Counted from the first letter of the stretch, positions 34,924 to 44,869 are shown. The stretch is 64,000 bases of DNA from Stenotrophomonas sp. 57 (GCF_030291075.1 NZ_CP127407.1:3904001-3968000); one strand, 5' to 3'. A program made the numbers and translations. Notes: generated from the sequence alone by a model not told the origin.

Positions 34924-34943
34924 GCCGCCGTGAGGCGGCTTTC
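34924..34943 (+). terminator. Terminator between the TRIC-like gene and the DAHP synthase gene
   Basis: Stem GCCGCC/GGCGGC with a GTGA loop, followed by TTTC. It lies immediately before the end of the convergent DAHP synthase gene. Confidence 0.5.
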
Positions 34944-34944
34944 A

Positions 34945-36018
34945 TCAGGCCGCTTCGGACACCTTCACTTCGCGACGGGCGCGCACGGCCGCAGCCAGTC
35001 GCTCCAGCACCGTCACGGTGGTGTCCCAGTCGATGCAGCCATCGGTGATGCTCTGCCCGTAGACCAGCGGCTGGCCTTCCACCAGTTCCTGGCGGCCACC
35101 CACCAGATGGCTCTCGATCATCACACCCACGATGCGCTGTTCCCCGTCTTCCAACTGAACGGCGATGTCCTCGATCACCTTCGGCTGGTTCTCGGGGTTC
35201 TTCAGGCTGTTGGCGTGGCTGGCGTCGATCATCAGGCGCGTCGGCAACCTGGCCTTGGCCAGTGCCTGGCAGGCCTCGGCCACACTGCCCGCGTCGTAGT
35301 TCGGCTGCTTGCCGCCACGCAGGATCACATGGCAATCCGGGTTGCCGGTGGTCGAAACGATGGCGGTGCCACCCTGCTTAGTCACCGACAGGAAATGATG
35401 CGGATTCGAAGCGGCACCCACCGCGTCGGCGGAGATCTTCACGTTGCCGTCGGTGCCATTCTTGAAGCCGACCGGGCACGACAGCCCCGACGCCAGTTCG
35501 CGATGCACCTGGCTTTCAGTAGTGCGCGCACCAATGGCACCCCATGCCACCAGATCGGCGATGTACTGCGGCGAGATCACGTCAAGGAACTCGACACCGG
35601 CGGGCAGGCCGAGCTTGTTGATGTCGCGCAGCAGGCCACGGGCGATGCGCAGGCCCTTGTCGATCCTGAAGCTGCCATCCAGGTCCGGATCGTTGATCAG
35701 GCCCTTCCAGCCCACCGTGGTGCGCGGCTTCTCGAAGTACACGCGCATGACGATTTCCAGTTCGCCGGCCAGCGCATCGCGCAGCGGCTTCAGGCGCTGT
35801 GCGTACTCGATGGCGGCGTTCGGGTCGTGGATCGAGCACGGGCCCACCACCACGGCCAGGCGGTCATCACGGCCATGCAGGATCTGGTGCAGAGCCGCGC
35901 GCGAGGCGCTGACGGTGTCGGAGGCTTCATCGTCACAGGGCAGCATCGCCAGCAGCTGGGCCGGCGGTGTCAGGGGTTCGATGGTGCGGATACGCAGGTC
36001 GTCGGTGTGCGGGGGCAT
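34945..36018 (-). CDS. aroG: 3-deoxy-7-phosphoheptulonate (DAHP) synthase, class I
   Basis: A 357-residue enzyme that condenses PEP and erythrose 4-phosphate in the first step of aromatic amino acid synthesis. Class I AroG/F/H motifs are all present: 'VVVGPCSIHDPNAAIEYA' with the metal-binding Cys near residue 60, 'MRVYFEKPRTTVGWKGLINDP', 'GARTTESQVHRELASGLS', 'GFKNGTDG', and 'LMIDASHANSLK' with a metal-binding His. Start ATG 36018 has GGAG 10 nt upstream. The 5' region holds a leader peptide rich in aromatic residues and a terminator, so expression is probably attenuated by supply of aromatic aminoacyl-tRNAs. Which of AroF, AroG or AroH it matches by feedback control cannot be told. Confidence 0.95.
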   Translation of the reverse strand: MPPHTDDLRIRTIEPLTPPAQLLAMLPCDDEASDTVSASRAALHQILHGRDDRLAVVVGPCSIHDPNAAIEYAQRLKPLRDALAGELEIVMRVYFEKPRTTVGWKGLINDPDLDGSFRIDKGLRIARGLLRDINKLGLPAGVEFLDVISPQYIADLVAWGAIGARTTESQVHRELASGLSCPVGFKNGTDGNVKISADAVGAASNPHHFLSVTKQGGTAIVSTTGNPDCHVILRGGKQPNYDAGSVAEACQALAKARLPTRLMIDASHANSLKNPENQPKVIEDIAVQLEDGEQRIVGVMIESHLVGGRQELVEGQPLVYGQSITDGCIDWDTTVTVLERLAAAVRARREVKVSEAA

Positions 36019-36064
36019 TGGGGGAGATCTCCGGAACGTTGGGGGTCCCCAGCGTGGCGACATG

Positions 36065-36094
36065 AAAAAAGCCGCCAGGTTCGCTGGCGGCTTT
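36065..36094 (-). terminator. Attenuator (intrinsic terminator) in the aroG leader
   Basis: On the minus strand an 11-bp perfect stem AAAGCCGCCAG / CTGGCGGCTTT with loop CGAAC runs into TTTTTT. It lies 24 nt after the leader-peptide stop and 47 nt before the aroG start. The 5' arm CCGCCAG (36084-36090) can instead pair with CTGGCGG in the leader reading frame (36141-36147), which would form an antiterminator. Confidence 0.85.
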
Positions 36095-36117
36095 CGGGAA
36101 TGCGTCTGAAGCTTTCT

Positions 36118-36195
36118 TCAGGGTGAGCGCAGTCCTTCCTCCGCCAGTGGCTTCGGAAAGTAATACCAGTAAAAGCTGGTGGGGGCTGCGTTCAT
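36118..36195 (-). CDS. Aromatic leader peptide of the aroG attenuator
   Basis: A 25-codon frame starting ATG at 36195 and ending TGA at 36118-36120. Codons 8-13 read Phe-Tyr-Trp-Tyr-Tyr-Phe, i.e. every aromatic amino acid made by the pathway, in an otherwise ordinary peptide. CTGGCGG, which can pair with the terminator's 5' arm, falls in codons 17-19. A ribosome held at the aromatic codons would leave it free, while a ribosome at the stop codon would cover it. There is no good ribosome site. A -10-like TATCAA ends 8 nt before the ATG, so the mRNA may be leaderless. This is the standard logic of trp or phe attenuators; here it is read from sequence only. Confidence 0.82.
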   Translation of the reverse strand: MNAAPTSFYWYYFPKPLAEEGLRSP

Positions 36196-36203
36196 GGGAT
36201 GTA

Positions 36204-36231
36204 TTGATAGCACAGCTTTTGCGCAGTGCAA
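36204..36231 (-). promoter_or_regulatory. Putative promoter of the aroG leader transcript
   Basis: TTGCAC (36231-36226) and TATCAA (36209-36204) with a 16-bp spacer on the minus strand. The predicted transcription start falls at or just before the leader ATG at 36195. Confidence 0.5.
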
Positions 36232-36313
36232 AATGTTTCATCCGCAACTGGGCACGCGGTGCAGCGTGGGGCCCGCCCGGCCCATCCCTGCGGCAGCTGG
36301 CACGCGAAGTCGC

Positions 36314-36571
36314 TCATTTGCCATGCACTTCCACGTCCAGCAGCAGGCCTTCATGGATGTCAGCCCAACGCTCCAGCACGCGGCCCAGTTCCTGCCGCGC
36401 TTCCTCCAGCTGTTCCGGGTTGAGCAGGGACCGGGCGGTGTAGAGGTCGGACACCAGCCGCCGCAGGACGGGCTCAGGGATGGCCACCGACGGCCCTTCC
36501 GCCTCCGGCAGCTGCAGTGCCGGGGTGTCGCCAAGCGGGCCGTACAGCGTTATCTGGAGCGTGCTCTGCAT
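36314..36571 (-). CDS. Hypothetical protein
   Basis: An 85-residue acidic protein without signal peptide or membrane segment. It starts as a beta-rich region ('STLQITLYGPLGDTPALQLPEAEGPSV') and continues with a helical region ('RRLVSDLYTARSLLNPEQLEEARQELGRVLERW'). No family was recognised. Codon use is like that of neighbouring genes. Confidence 0.55.
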   Translation of the reverse strand: MQSTLQITLYGPLGDTPALQLPEAEGPSVAIPEPVLRRLVSDLYTARSLLNPEQLEEARQELGRVLERWADIHEGLLLDVEVHGK

Positions 36572-36683
36572 GATCGACTTCCGCGCGGATGACAGGGGGA
36601 ATGCACTGTTTACCGCGTCCGGGTGACAGGCGCATGTGCCCCCCCATGCCGAGGACCGGCATCCACCGGCATCTGCCATCCTG

Positions 36684-37022
36684 CTACAAGGCGGCCAGGT
36701 CGGCCAGGTGCTGGGCCATGCTGTCCATCGCGCCTGCCGCATGGGTGGTGGTGAAGTACTCATGCCAGCCGGTAGCGGCAATGCCAGCCACCAGCGCATC
36801 GACCTCCTCGCGGCCCGCGCAGCGCCAGACCGCATAGAACTGCGCATCGCTGCTGTGCGGCACGCCCGCGGCAATGCGGCCCATCGCCAGCGGAGTGATG
36901 CGGACTGGATCGAACTGCTGCATGCCGGCTCCGATGCGGGCGAAGAAAGCGCTCCGCTGCTCGGGCGGGAGTGTGGTCCAGGCAGGCGTGGCGGTATAGA
37001 GCTCGATGAAGGTGTGCGACAT
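36684..37022 (-). CDS. DUF6616-like small protein
   Basis: A 112-residue soluble protein. It begins 'MSHTFIELYTATPAWTTLPPEQRSAFFARIGAGM' and ends with 'EVDALVAGIAATGWHEYFTTTHAAGAMDSMAQHL', an arrangement like the dimeric alpha/beta-barrel-type DUF6616 family. Function is unknown. It lies 54 nt after the DNA-alkylation-repair-like gene on the same strand and may belong to the same operon. Confidence 0.6.
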   Translation of the reverse strand: MSHTFIELYTATPAWTTLPPEQRSAFFARIGAGMQQFDPVRITPLAMGRIAAGVPHSSDAQFYAVWRCAGREEVDALVAGIAATGWHEYFTTTHAAGAMDSMAQHLADLAAL

Positions 37023-37076
37023 GGTGGTTCTTCCTTGAGGTTTACGAAGTTGGGCGGAGGCGGCCGGCAACCTGCA

Positions 37077-37817
37077 CTACCGCAGCGAGCGCAGTGCACG
37101 TTGGCGGATGTAGGCGTTGGCGCCGCTGTGGCGCTCGTGCTGCCAACGCGTGCACAGCTCACGCAGCCACTGCGGCTGCGTCTTGCCGGCATCATTGAGC
37201 CAGTTGCCGACCGAATCCTGCACATAGCGTTCCGGGTCGTCAGCCAGTGCTTCCAGCAGCGCGGATGCATGCTCCGGGTGCTGCTTGAAGAGTGCGATAT
37301 GCGTGGCCCATACACCGCGTGGACGCAGCGCTTCGCAGGCGAAGCGTCGCAGGTGCGGCGATACTTCCTGTGTCCACGATTGCAGGTACTCAAGCGCCTG
37401 CATCGGCGCGGCAACGATGTTCATGCGTAGCGCCAGCCACGCCCATTCGCGCACACCGAAGTGTGGATCATCGGCCAGCGCGCGCATCTGCTGCAGCTTC
37501 TCTGCCAACGTCGCGCGGACATCGCTGCCGATCAGATAGCAGGCCCAGCCGCGCACGGTGTCGGACACATGGTCCTGCCATTGCACGGGATCACCGTGCC
37601 CCGCCTCACGCAGCAGTTGCGCAGCCAAGGCCATGCGCAGTGTGATGCCCCTGCCTGAGGCATCCTGCATGCGTTGCAGCGCTTCCGGTGCAAGCGCAGG
37701 CGCCACCACCTGCAGCAGCGCGGCGAAATCCACTGCCAGGCATTCGGCCAGATGGGTGGTGGGGGCATGGCCGGTGTTGAGTGCATGCAGCCGTTGCGCC
37801 GCGATCGCCGGGCTCAT
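37077..37817 (-). CDS. DNA alkylation repair family protein (HEAT-repeat, AlkD-like)
   Basis: A 246-residue all-helical protein built of HEAT-like repeats, with 'SDTVRGWACYLIG', 'DPHFGVREWAWLALRMNIV', 'SPHLRRFACEALRPRGVW' and 'DPERYVQDSVGNWLNDAGKTQP'. These Trp/Asp-containing repeats are typical of the AlkC/AlkD superfamily, whose members remove or bind alkylated bases. The catalytic residues of AlkD were not confirmed by eye. The ATGA overlap (37814-37817) with the MarR gene upstream shows that they form an operon. Confidence 0.78.
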   Translation of the reverse strand: MSPAIAAQRLHALNTGHAPTTHLAECLAVDFAALLQVVAPALAPEALQRMQDASGRGITLRMALAAQLLREAGHGDPVQWQDHVSDTVRGWACYLIGSDVRATLAEKLQQMRALADDPHFGVREWAWLALRMNIVAAPMQALEYLQSWTQEVSPHLRRFACEALRPRGVWATHIALFKQHPEHASALLEALADDPERYVQDSVGNWLNDAGKTQPQWLRELCTRWQHERHSGANAYIRQRALRSLR

Positions 37818-38314
37818 GCTGCACGTTCTCGTCCAGCATCGGTGTGCTGCCAGACCTTGTGCAGCAACTGCGACAGCTGTTGCTGTTCATCCGTATCCAA
37901 CCCATTGAACAGGCCACCGATCCATTGCGTGTGCTGCTCGAACAACGTCCCAGCCAGGCGCGTTCCCTGCGTAGTCAACACGATCTGGAGGCGACGGCCA
38001 TCTTCGGCATCGCTGCGCCGCTGCAGCAGGGCTTCGCGTTGCAGGCCATCGAGCAGGCCGCTGATGGTGGCGCGGGTCACGCCGGCGCGCTCGGCCAGTT
38101 CGTGCGGGGGCAACGTGCCGCCGGCACCATGCAGCAGGAACAGCACGATGAAGCGGGCTTCACTGAGCCCGTGCGGTGCGAGACGGGTGGCGCAGTCGCG
38201 GTCGATGGCCGTGGACAGGGAAAGCAGCTGGAAGCACAGTCGCAGCTGCGCGATGTTGGCTTGCCCGCGTCGCTGCGCCTCATCCATCAGGGCATGGTGC
38301 TTGGGTTCGATCAT
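37814..38314 (-). CDS. MarR family transcriptional regulator
   Basis: A 166-residue winged-helix repressor-like protein. The HTH and wing are in 'LPPHELAERAGVTRATISGLLDGLQREALLQRRSDAEDGRRLQIVLTTQG' (about residues 68-118), the standard MarR pattern, flanked by dimerisation helices. A 22-bp perfect palindrome 14 nt upstream of its start is a likely operator, so the gene is probably autoregulated together with the coupled AlkD-like gene. The inducer is unknown; no Cys suggests an OhrR-like redox mechanism without closer analysis. Confidence 0.9.
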   Translation of the reverse strand: MIEPKHHALMDEAQRRGQANIAQLRLCFQLLSLSTAIDRDCATRLAPHGLSEARFIVLFLLHGAGGTLPPHELAERAGVTRATISGLLDGLQREALLQRRSDAEDGRRLQIVLTTQGTRLAGTLFEQHTQWIGGLFNGLDTDEQQQLSQLLHKVWQHTDAGRERAA

Positions 38315-38327
38315 CCTATGAACAACG

Positions 38328-38349
38328 TATGATTAGGCGCCTAATCATA
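38328..38349. promoter_or_regulatory. Palindromic operator, probably bound by the MarR regulator
   Basis: A perfect 22-bp palindrome with half-site TATGATTAGGC followed by its exact complement. It is AT-rich at its ends in a GC-rich context. The core TTAGGC-GCCTAA resembles known MarR-family operators. Confidence 0.7.
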
Positions 38350-38387
38350 AATCGGGACATCTGATCCAGGCAAGCCGGGAAGGCGTT

Positions 38388-39722
38388 TCAGCAAGCGCTT
38401 CCCAGCAGCAGGCGCGCGATCAGTCCACCACCCTCCCGGTGCAGCAGCTGCAGTTCGCCCGCATGCCGCCGCGCCACGTTGGCGGCGACCGCCAAGCCCA
38501 GCCCGGCCCCACCCGTGGCGCGGCTGCGTGAGCTCTCGCTGCGCTGGAAGGGCTGCAGCAGGCGGGTGCGGTCGGCCTCATCGATGCCTGGACCGCGATC
38601 CATCACGTCAAGGTGCGCCACGTTGCCGCACACGGCTGCCCGCAGTTGTACCGCCCCCGCGTAGCGATCGGCGTTGTCGATGAGATTGTCGATCGCCCGT
38701 CGCAGCAGTAGCGCATCCCCCTGCCACCGCAACGTATCCGGCCCGTCGAAGGAGATGTCGATGCCCCGCAGCAGTGCGCTCTGCACGCACTCCTCCAGCA
38801 ACACGGCCAGATCCAGCGGATGCATCTGCAAGGGCTGCAGCTCACCACGCGCGTAGTCGAGAACCTGCTCGATCATCGCGTCCATGCGCTCGATGTCGGC
38901 CACCATCCGCGCCGCCTGTTGCGGTGGCGCGAACTCCGCACGCAGGCGCAGGCCGGTCAACGGTGTGCGCAGGTCATGCGCGACGGCGGCCAGCATGCGG
39001 GTCATCTCCTGCGCCTGTTCGTGCAGCCGCTCGCGCCCGGCACTGATCGCGCGGGCCAGAACCTGCACCTCGCACGGACCATCGTCCGGAAGCGGTGTAC
39101 TGGCCTGCAGGTCCACGTTGGCGCTGGCCTCGGCCAGCCGCCGCAGGGGCCGGCCGAGGCGGATTGACGCCCATGCCGCCAGTGGTGCCAGCAGCACGGT
39201 TCCTGCCACCAGCGCCAGCACGACCTGCCGGCGCCATGCCGCCAGATCGCTGTGGTCGCTGCCCACCACCTGCCACCGACCATCTGCCTGGCGCACGGCC
39301 AGTTCGAACGGCGTCCACTGCATTGCGGTCAGCACCGCGACCTGTGCCTGCAACGCGTCCGCGCGCGCTTTGGCGTCAAGCACGGCCCCGCCTTCGATGA
39401 CCTGCACCTCCGGCGCCTTGCTCCGCCTGCCCCAGACCAGCTTCACATGCTCCAGCGGCTGGCGCAGCTGCGCGGCAACCAGGTGGGTGAGCCAGTCATT
39501 GCTGGTGCCCTCCGGCGCAGACGCGCGGGTTTCGAGATGCAGGCCCAGCGCCGCGGCCGACCGTTCACCGCGCAATACCTGAATGGCTTGGTCCAGGCGC
39601 ATCGGCGGCGGTGGCGGCCGCGGCATCCAGCCGACCACCGCCACACTGACCAAGGTGGCCAGCACCAGGCTTGCCAGCGCCAGCATCGCGATCCAGCGCG
39701 CGGTGGACCAGCGCGCCCTCAC
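38388..39722 (-). CDS. Sensor histidine kinase
   Basis: A 444-residue membrane kinase. Helices at about residues 10-33 and 165-190 border a periplasmic sensor domain of about 130 residues; a HAMP region follows. The H-box is 'AAVAHDLRTPLTGLRLR' (His near 250). The N-box is 'RRAIDNLIDNADRYAG', the G1 box 'DVMDRGPGID', and the G2 box 'GGAGLGLAVAANVARRH'. It overlaps the response regulator gene by 4 nt (ATGA at 39719-39722) and follows it in the operon. The signal is unknown. Confidence 0.93.
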   Translation of the reverse strand: MRARWSTARWIAMLALASLVLATLVSVAVVGWMPRPPPPPMRLDQAIQVLRGERSAAALGLHLETRASAPEGTSNDWLTHLVAAQLRQPLEHVKLVWGRRSKAPEVQVIEGGAVLDAKARADALQAQVAVLTAMQWTPFELAVRQADGRWQVVGSDHSDLAAWRRQVVLALVAGTVLLAPLAAWASIRLGRPLRRLAEASANVDLQASTPLPDDGPCEVQVLARAISAGRERLHEQAQEMTRMLAAVAHDLRTPLTGLRLRAEFAPPQQAARMVADIERMDAMIEQVLDYARGELQPLQMHPLDLAVLLEECVQSALLRGIDISFDGPDTLRWQGDALLLRRAIDNLIDNADRYAGAVQLRAAVCGNVAHLDVMDRGPGIDEADRTRLLQPFQRSESSRSRATGGAGLGLAVAANVARRHAGELQLLHREGGGLIARLLLGSAC

Positions 39723-40426
39723 AGCACCTGCACCTCAGCGTCGAAGCGATAGCCTTCGCCGCGCAGCGTCTGTACCAGTGCCTCGGCACCCGGTGCGGCG
39801 TGGCCCAGCTTGCGTCGAAGGCGACTGATCGCCAGATCAACGGCACGGTCGACGCTCTCGCTGTCCTCACCGCGGGTCAGGGACATCAGCTGCTCGCGCC
39901 CCAACACGCGCCCGGCGCGCTCGGCCAGCGCCAGCAGCAGAGCGAACTCGCCGCGGCTGAGCGCCAGTTCGCTGCCATCGGGTGCAAGCAGGCGGCGCTG
40001 ATCGGGCAGCAATCGCCAGCCGGAAAAGCGCAGCTCGCTGGCCACCTGGGTACGCAGCTTGTCCTGGCGGCGTAGCAGGGCGCGGACCCGCGCCAGCAGT
40101 TCGCGTGGGTCGAAGGGCTTGGCCAGATAGTCATCGGCTCCCATTTCCAGACCGATCACCCGGTCCGGTGCTGTTCCCATCGCCGACAGCATCAGGATGG
40201 GGATGGCCCGCGCCTGCAGCCGGCGGCACACCGACAGGCCGTCCTCGCCGGGCATCATCCAGTCGAGCACGATCAGGTCCGGACGTTCGACTTGCAGCAG
40301 CACATCCAGCGCCGCCGCGTCGGCAGCCACTCGCACGTGGTAGCCATGCAGCAGCAGGCAGTCGGCAATGGCATCACGGATGCTGGCATCGTCATCGACA
40401 ACGATGACCCGGGCGGGAGTGTTCAT
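39719..40426 (-). CDS. OmpR family response regulator
   Basis: A 235-residue two-domain regulator. The receiver begins 'VIVVDDDASIRDAIADCL' and has the phosphorylation site in 'LIVLDWMMPGEDG' (Asp about 55) and the conserved Lys in 'DDYLAKPFDPREL'. The C-terminal winged-helix domain (about 135-230) ends 'RLRRKL...VQTLRGEGYRF', the OmpR/PhoB pattern. It is transcribed divergently from the aspartic protease gene across 105 bp, so that gene is a possible target. Confidence 0.94.
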   Translation of the reverse strand: MNTPARVIVVDDDASIRDAIADCLLLHGYHVRVAADAAALDVLLQVERPDLIVLDWMMPGEDGLSVCRRLQARAIPILMLSAMGTAPDRVIGLEMGADDYLAKPFDPRELLARVRALLRRQDKLRTQVASELRFSGWRLLPDQRRLLAPDGSELALSRGEFALLLALAERAGRVLGREQLMSLTRGEDSESVDRAVDLAISRLRRKLGHAAPGAEALVQTLRGEGYRFDAEVQVL

Positions 40427-40531
40427 GCGGCCAGTATCGTGCAGGCGTGTATCAGGACGGTATCAACACCGATGTTCCGGTGATACGCCGCTGCGCGCCA
40501 ATGGACCTCCGCATTCACTCTGGAGTTTCCT

Positions 40532-41461
40532 GTGCGCCTCACCTTGCTGCCCCTGTTTGCTGCCGCCTTCCCCACGCTGGCCGCCGACACCCCCGAACAT
40601 GTGCTGCCGATGTGGATGCAGGGCGGCCACCCGACGGTAGCGCTCTCGCTGGATGGTCAAGCCGAGCCGCTGCGCTTCGTGGTCGACAGTGCAGCCGGGG
40701 CCACGCTCATCGATGGGCGTGTGGCACGCCGCTACGGCCTGGTCGATGGAAAGGCCGACGTTTCCACTGCCCAAGGCGCCAGTGCCTCGGGGGCACAGCT
40801 GAGGCGCACGCGCACTACCACCTGGCAGCTGGGTAGCTGGCAGCTGCGGGCCAGCGCACTGCAGGCTGATCTGGGGTCACTGTCCGGGGGCGACGACCCC
40901 GCCATCGACGGCCTCGTCGGCAACGACCTGACCGCGCGCTGGGACACCCGCTGGGACTTCGCTCGAGGTGAGCTATCGCTGTCGAGGACCGGCACTCTCC
41001 GCTTCGACGATGACAGCTGCCAGGCCAACGCGCTGCAGGACCGCACTGAAGGCCTGCGCGATTTTGGATTCATCACCCTCACCTTGGACGGAACGAACGT
41101 CGCCGCTGTTGCCGTGGTCGATACCGGCGCGGCGCAGACCGTACTCAACAATGCCGCCGCGCACGCGCTCGGGTTGCGTACTGATGGAAGCGATCCCCGC
41201 CTGCGCAAGCGAAGCAAGGGCACCGAAGGCCTCGGCGGCAAGCCGCACCCGACCTGGCTGTACACGCTGCCCGGCATGCGCGGCACCGCCTGGCGGCAAC
41301 CGGCCATGGAGGTCAGGATCAGCGAGCTGCCCGTGTTCAAGGCTATTGGCCTGGACACCCGCCCGGCTCTGATCCTTGGCGCCGATGCCATGCGTGGCGG
41401 CCAGGTCGACATCAGCACGGGTGCCGCGCGGATCTGCCTGCGCCGCCAAGCGGCCACGTGA
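40532..41461 (+). CDS. Retropepsin-like aspartic protease, secreted
   Basis: A 309-residue exported protein starting with GTG (GGAG 7-10 nt upstream). A signal peptide of about 18 residues precedes two half-domains. The first has 'RFVVDSAAGATLIDGRVARRYGL' and the second 'VAVVDTGAAQTVLNNAAAHALGL'. The D-S/T-G-A-like active-site motif is therefore present twice, as in aspartyl proteases of the TIGR02281 / aspartate-protease_2 type, although the first reads DSAAG instead of DSGA. Activity of the first site is uncertain. The target in the periplasm is unknown. Confidence 0.83.
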   Translation: MRLTLLPLFAAAFPTLAADTPEHVLPMWMQGGHPTVALSLDGQAEPLRFVVDSAAGATLIDGRVARRYGLVDGKADVSTAQGASASGAQLRRTRTTTWQLGSWQLRASALQADLGSLSGGDDPAIDGLVGNDLTARWDTRWDFARGELSLSRTGTLRFDDDSCQANALQDRTEGLRDFGFITLTLDGTNVAAVAVVDTGAAQTVLNNAAAHALGLRTDGSDPRLRKRSKGTEGLGGKPHPTWLYTLPGMRGTAWRQPAMEVRISELPVFKAIGLDTRPALILGADAMRGGQVDISTGAARICLRRQAAT

Positions 41462-41529
41462 TCCTGGGGCCATGACGTGTGCGGCGGGCCGGCGTAGCAT
41501 CGCGCCACGTCCCACCAGGAGGTTCACGC

Positions 41530-42684
41530 TTGCACCGTGCTGCCCTGTTGTTGCTGACGCTGTTCCCGCTGGCCGCGCCGCCCCCGTTACCCACCCCGGC
41601 CCACATCGACGCCGAAGCCCAGCGCTTGATGCATGCCGCCCACGCGCGCGGCATGGCGCTGGCGGTGATAGATGGCGGCAAGGTGGTGCATGTGGCCGCC
41701 TACGGCGAGCGAAATGCCGCAGGCGAACCGCTGCGCACCGATACCGTGATGTACGCCGCGTCGCTGACCAAGATGGCGTTCGCCCATCTGGTCGCACAGT
41801 TGGCGCAGGACCGGAGGATCGAGCTGGATGCCAGCATTGCTGCGGCGCTGGACACGCCCCTGCCGGAATATCCGCCGGAGCCGAAGAAGTACGCCGACTA
41901 CCGTGTGCTGGCCGACGATGCGCGCTGGCGCCAGCTCACCCCGCGCCTGCTGCTCAACCATTCCAGTGGCTTTGCCAACTTCGGCTTCCTGGAGCCCGAT
42001 GGGCGCCTGAAGTTCCACTTTGATCCGGGTAGTCGATATGGGTATTCCGGAGAGGGACTGATCCTGCTGCAGTTCGTGATCGAACGCGGGCGGCTGGGCG
42101 AGGATGTGGGCGCGTTGATGCAGCAGCGGGTGTTCGACCGCTTCGGCATGACCCGCACCAGCATGATGTGGCGCGAGGATTTCGCCGCCAACCTGGCCGA
42201 TGGCTGGACGGTGGAAGGTGTGCCCGAACCGCATGATGAGCGCAGCCGCGTACGTGCGGCAGGGTCCATGGATACCACCATTGCCGACATGGCCCGCTTC
42301 GCCGCCGGTTACGTGCGTGGCGACGGGCTATCCGCACCGATGCGCAGGGAGCTGGTGCGGCCGCAGCTGCCGATCACCACGGCCAGCCAGTTCCCCACCC
42401 TGCAACCGGAGTTGCCGAAGGCGCAGCAACGCAAGGACCTGGCGGCAGGTCTGGGCGTGGTGACGTTTCTCGGCCCGCAGGGCGCAGGCTTCTACAAGGG
42501 CGGCCACGACGATGCAGTGGGCAACACGCTGGTATGCGTGGAGCAGCACCAGCGCTGCGTGGTGATCCTGGGCAACGATGTGCGGGCAGAGGCGGCCTTC
42601 CCGGCCCTGGTAGCGTTTGTGCTGGGCGACACCGGCGTGCCGTGGCAGTGGGAGTACGGCGCGGCGAAGGCGTTCGTCAGATGA
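41530..42684 (+). CDS. Serine hydrolase (class C beta-lactamase-like)
   Basis: A 384-residue exported hydrolase of the beta-lactamase/penicillin-binding family (PF00144). A TTG at 41530, 8 nt after GGAGG, starts a signal peptide of about 20 residues. The Ser-x-x-Lys active-site motif is in 'YAASLTKMAFAHLV' and a Tyr-x-Asn equivalent in 'SRYGYSGEGLILLQFV'. 'GFYKGGHDDAVGNTLVC' occupies the position of the KTG region as 'KGGHD'. Such proteins are mostly esterases or D-amino peptidases, so the name does not imply drug resistance. Confidence 0.85.
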   Translation: MHRAALLLLTLFPLAAPPPLPTPAHIDAEAQRLMHAAHARGMALAVIDGGKVVHVAAYGERNAAGEPLRTDTVMYAASLTKMAFAHLVAQLAQDRRIELDASIAAALDTPLPEYPPEPKKYADYRVLADDARWRQLTPRLLLNHSSGFANFGFLEPDGRLKFHFDPGSRYGYSGEGLILLQFVIERGRLGEDVGALMQQRVFDRFGMTRTSMMWREDFAANLADGWTVEGVPEPHDERSRVRAAGSMDTTIADMARFAAGYVRGDGLSAPMRRELVRPQLPITTASQFPTLQPELPKAQQRKDLAAGLGVVTFLGPQGAGFYKGGHDDAVGNTLVCVEQHQRCVVILGNDVRAEAAFPALVAFVLGDTGVPWQWEYGAAKAFVR

Positions 42685-42757
42685 TCGAAGCGTTGCCATT
42701 GCACACAGGTCCCGCAGTCGTGCAGCATGCAGACACGGACGCAATGCAGGAGACAGG

Positions 42758-43024
42758 ATGAATCGCCCAGAGATCGATGCCATTGCCGAAGCGGTGTTGC
42801 AGCCGGATGCACGGCGCCTGCGCATCGCCGCACGCCATCGCCAGGCTGCACATCGGCAGCGGCGGCAGCGGGTGGGCGCCGGCGCCAGCCTGATCGGCAT
42901 GGCGGCGGGCCTGCTGCTTGCGCCGATCACGGAGCTGCCGTGGGTACAGGGCATGATCGCGGGTGGCGCGCTGGCCCTGCTGGCGGCCCACCTCTGGCTG
43001 CAGCGGCGCGAGGACCGCGCGTAG
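42758..43024 (+). CDS. Small membrane protein of unknown function
   Basis: An 88-residue protein with an Arg/His-rich helix (residues 15-40), then two hydrophobic segments (about 41-58 and 65-82). AGGAGACAGG lies just upstream of ATG 42758. No family was recognised. It begins 73 nt after the serine hydrolase gene and may be in its operon. Confidence 0.55.
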   Translation: MNRPEIDAIAEAVLQPDARRLRIAARHRQAAHRQRRQRVGAGASLIGMAAGLLLAPITELPWVQGMIAGGALALLAAHLWLQRREDRA

Positions 43025-43042
43025 ATACCCGCCTGGGAGCGG

Positions 43043-43066
43043 TATCCACGCATGGCGTGGATCTGC
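43043..43066. repeat. SMAG repeat with altered end
   Basis: ATCCACGC/GCGTGGAT hairpin in which the final CTAC reads CTGC. Confidence 0.65.
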
Positions 43067-43083
43067 TTCGATTCCGACCGGCC

Positions 43084-43116
43084 CCAAAAAAACCCCGCCT
43101 TCCGGCGGGGTTTTTC
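43084..43116 (-). terminator. Intrinsic terminator of groES-groEL
   Basis: Stem AACCCCGCC / GGCGGGGTT with a short loop, followed on the minus strand by a run of seven T. It starts 23 nt after the groEL stop. Confidence 0.85.
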
Positions 43117-43138
43117 ATTGCATCGGTAACGCGGGGAC

Positions 43139-44842
<1,704 letters not shown>

Positions 44843-44869
44843 TTACAGAAAAGCAGGTCGCGCCGAGGC

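Noticed and set aside
34770..34940. Possible tRNA or small RNA between the TRIC-like gene and aroG
   Set aside because: Several hairpins occur, but no cloverleaf, T-loop GTTCRA or CCA-type end could be fitted.
35933..36247. Longer minus-strand frame overlapping the aroG leader
   Set aside because: It runs through the terminator and into aroG in the wrong frame, while the 25-codon frame has the aromatic run and ends before the hairpin.
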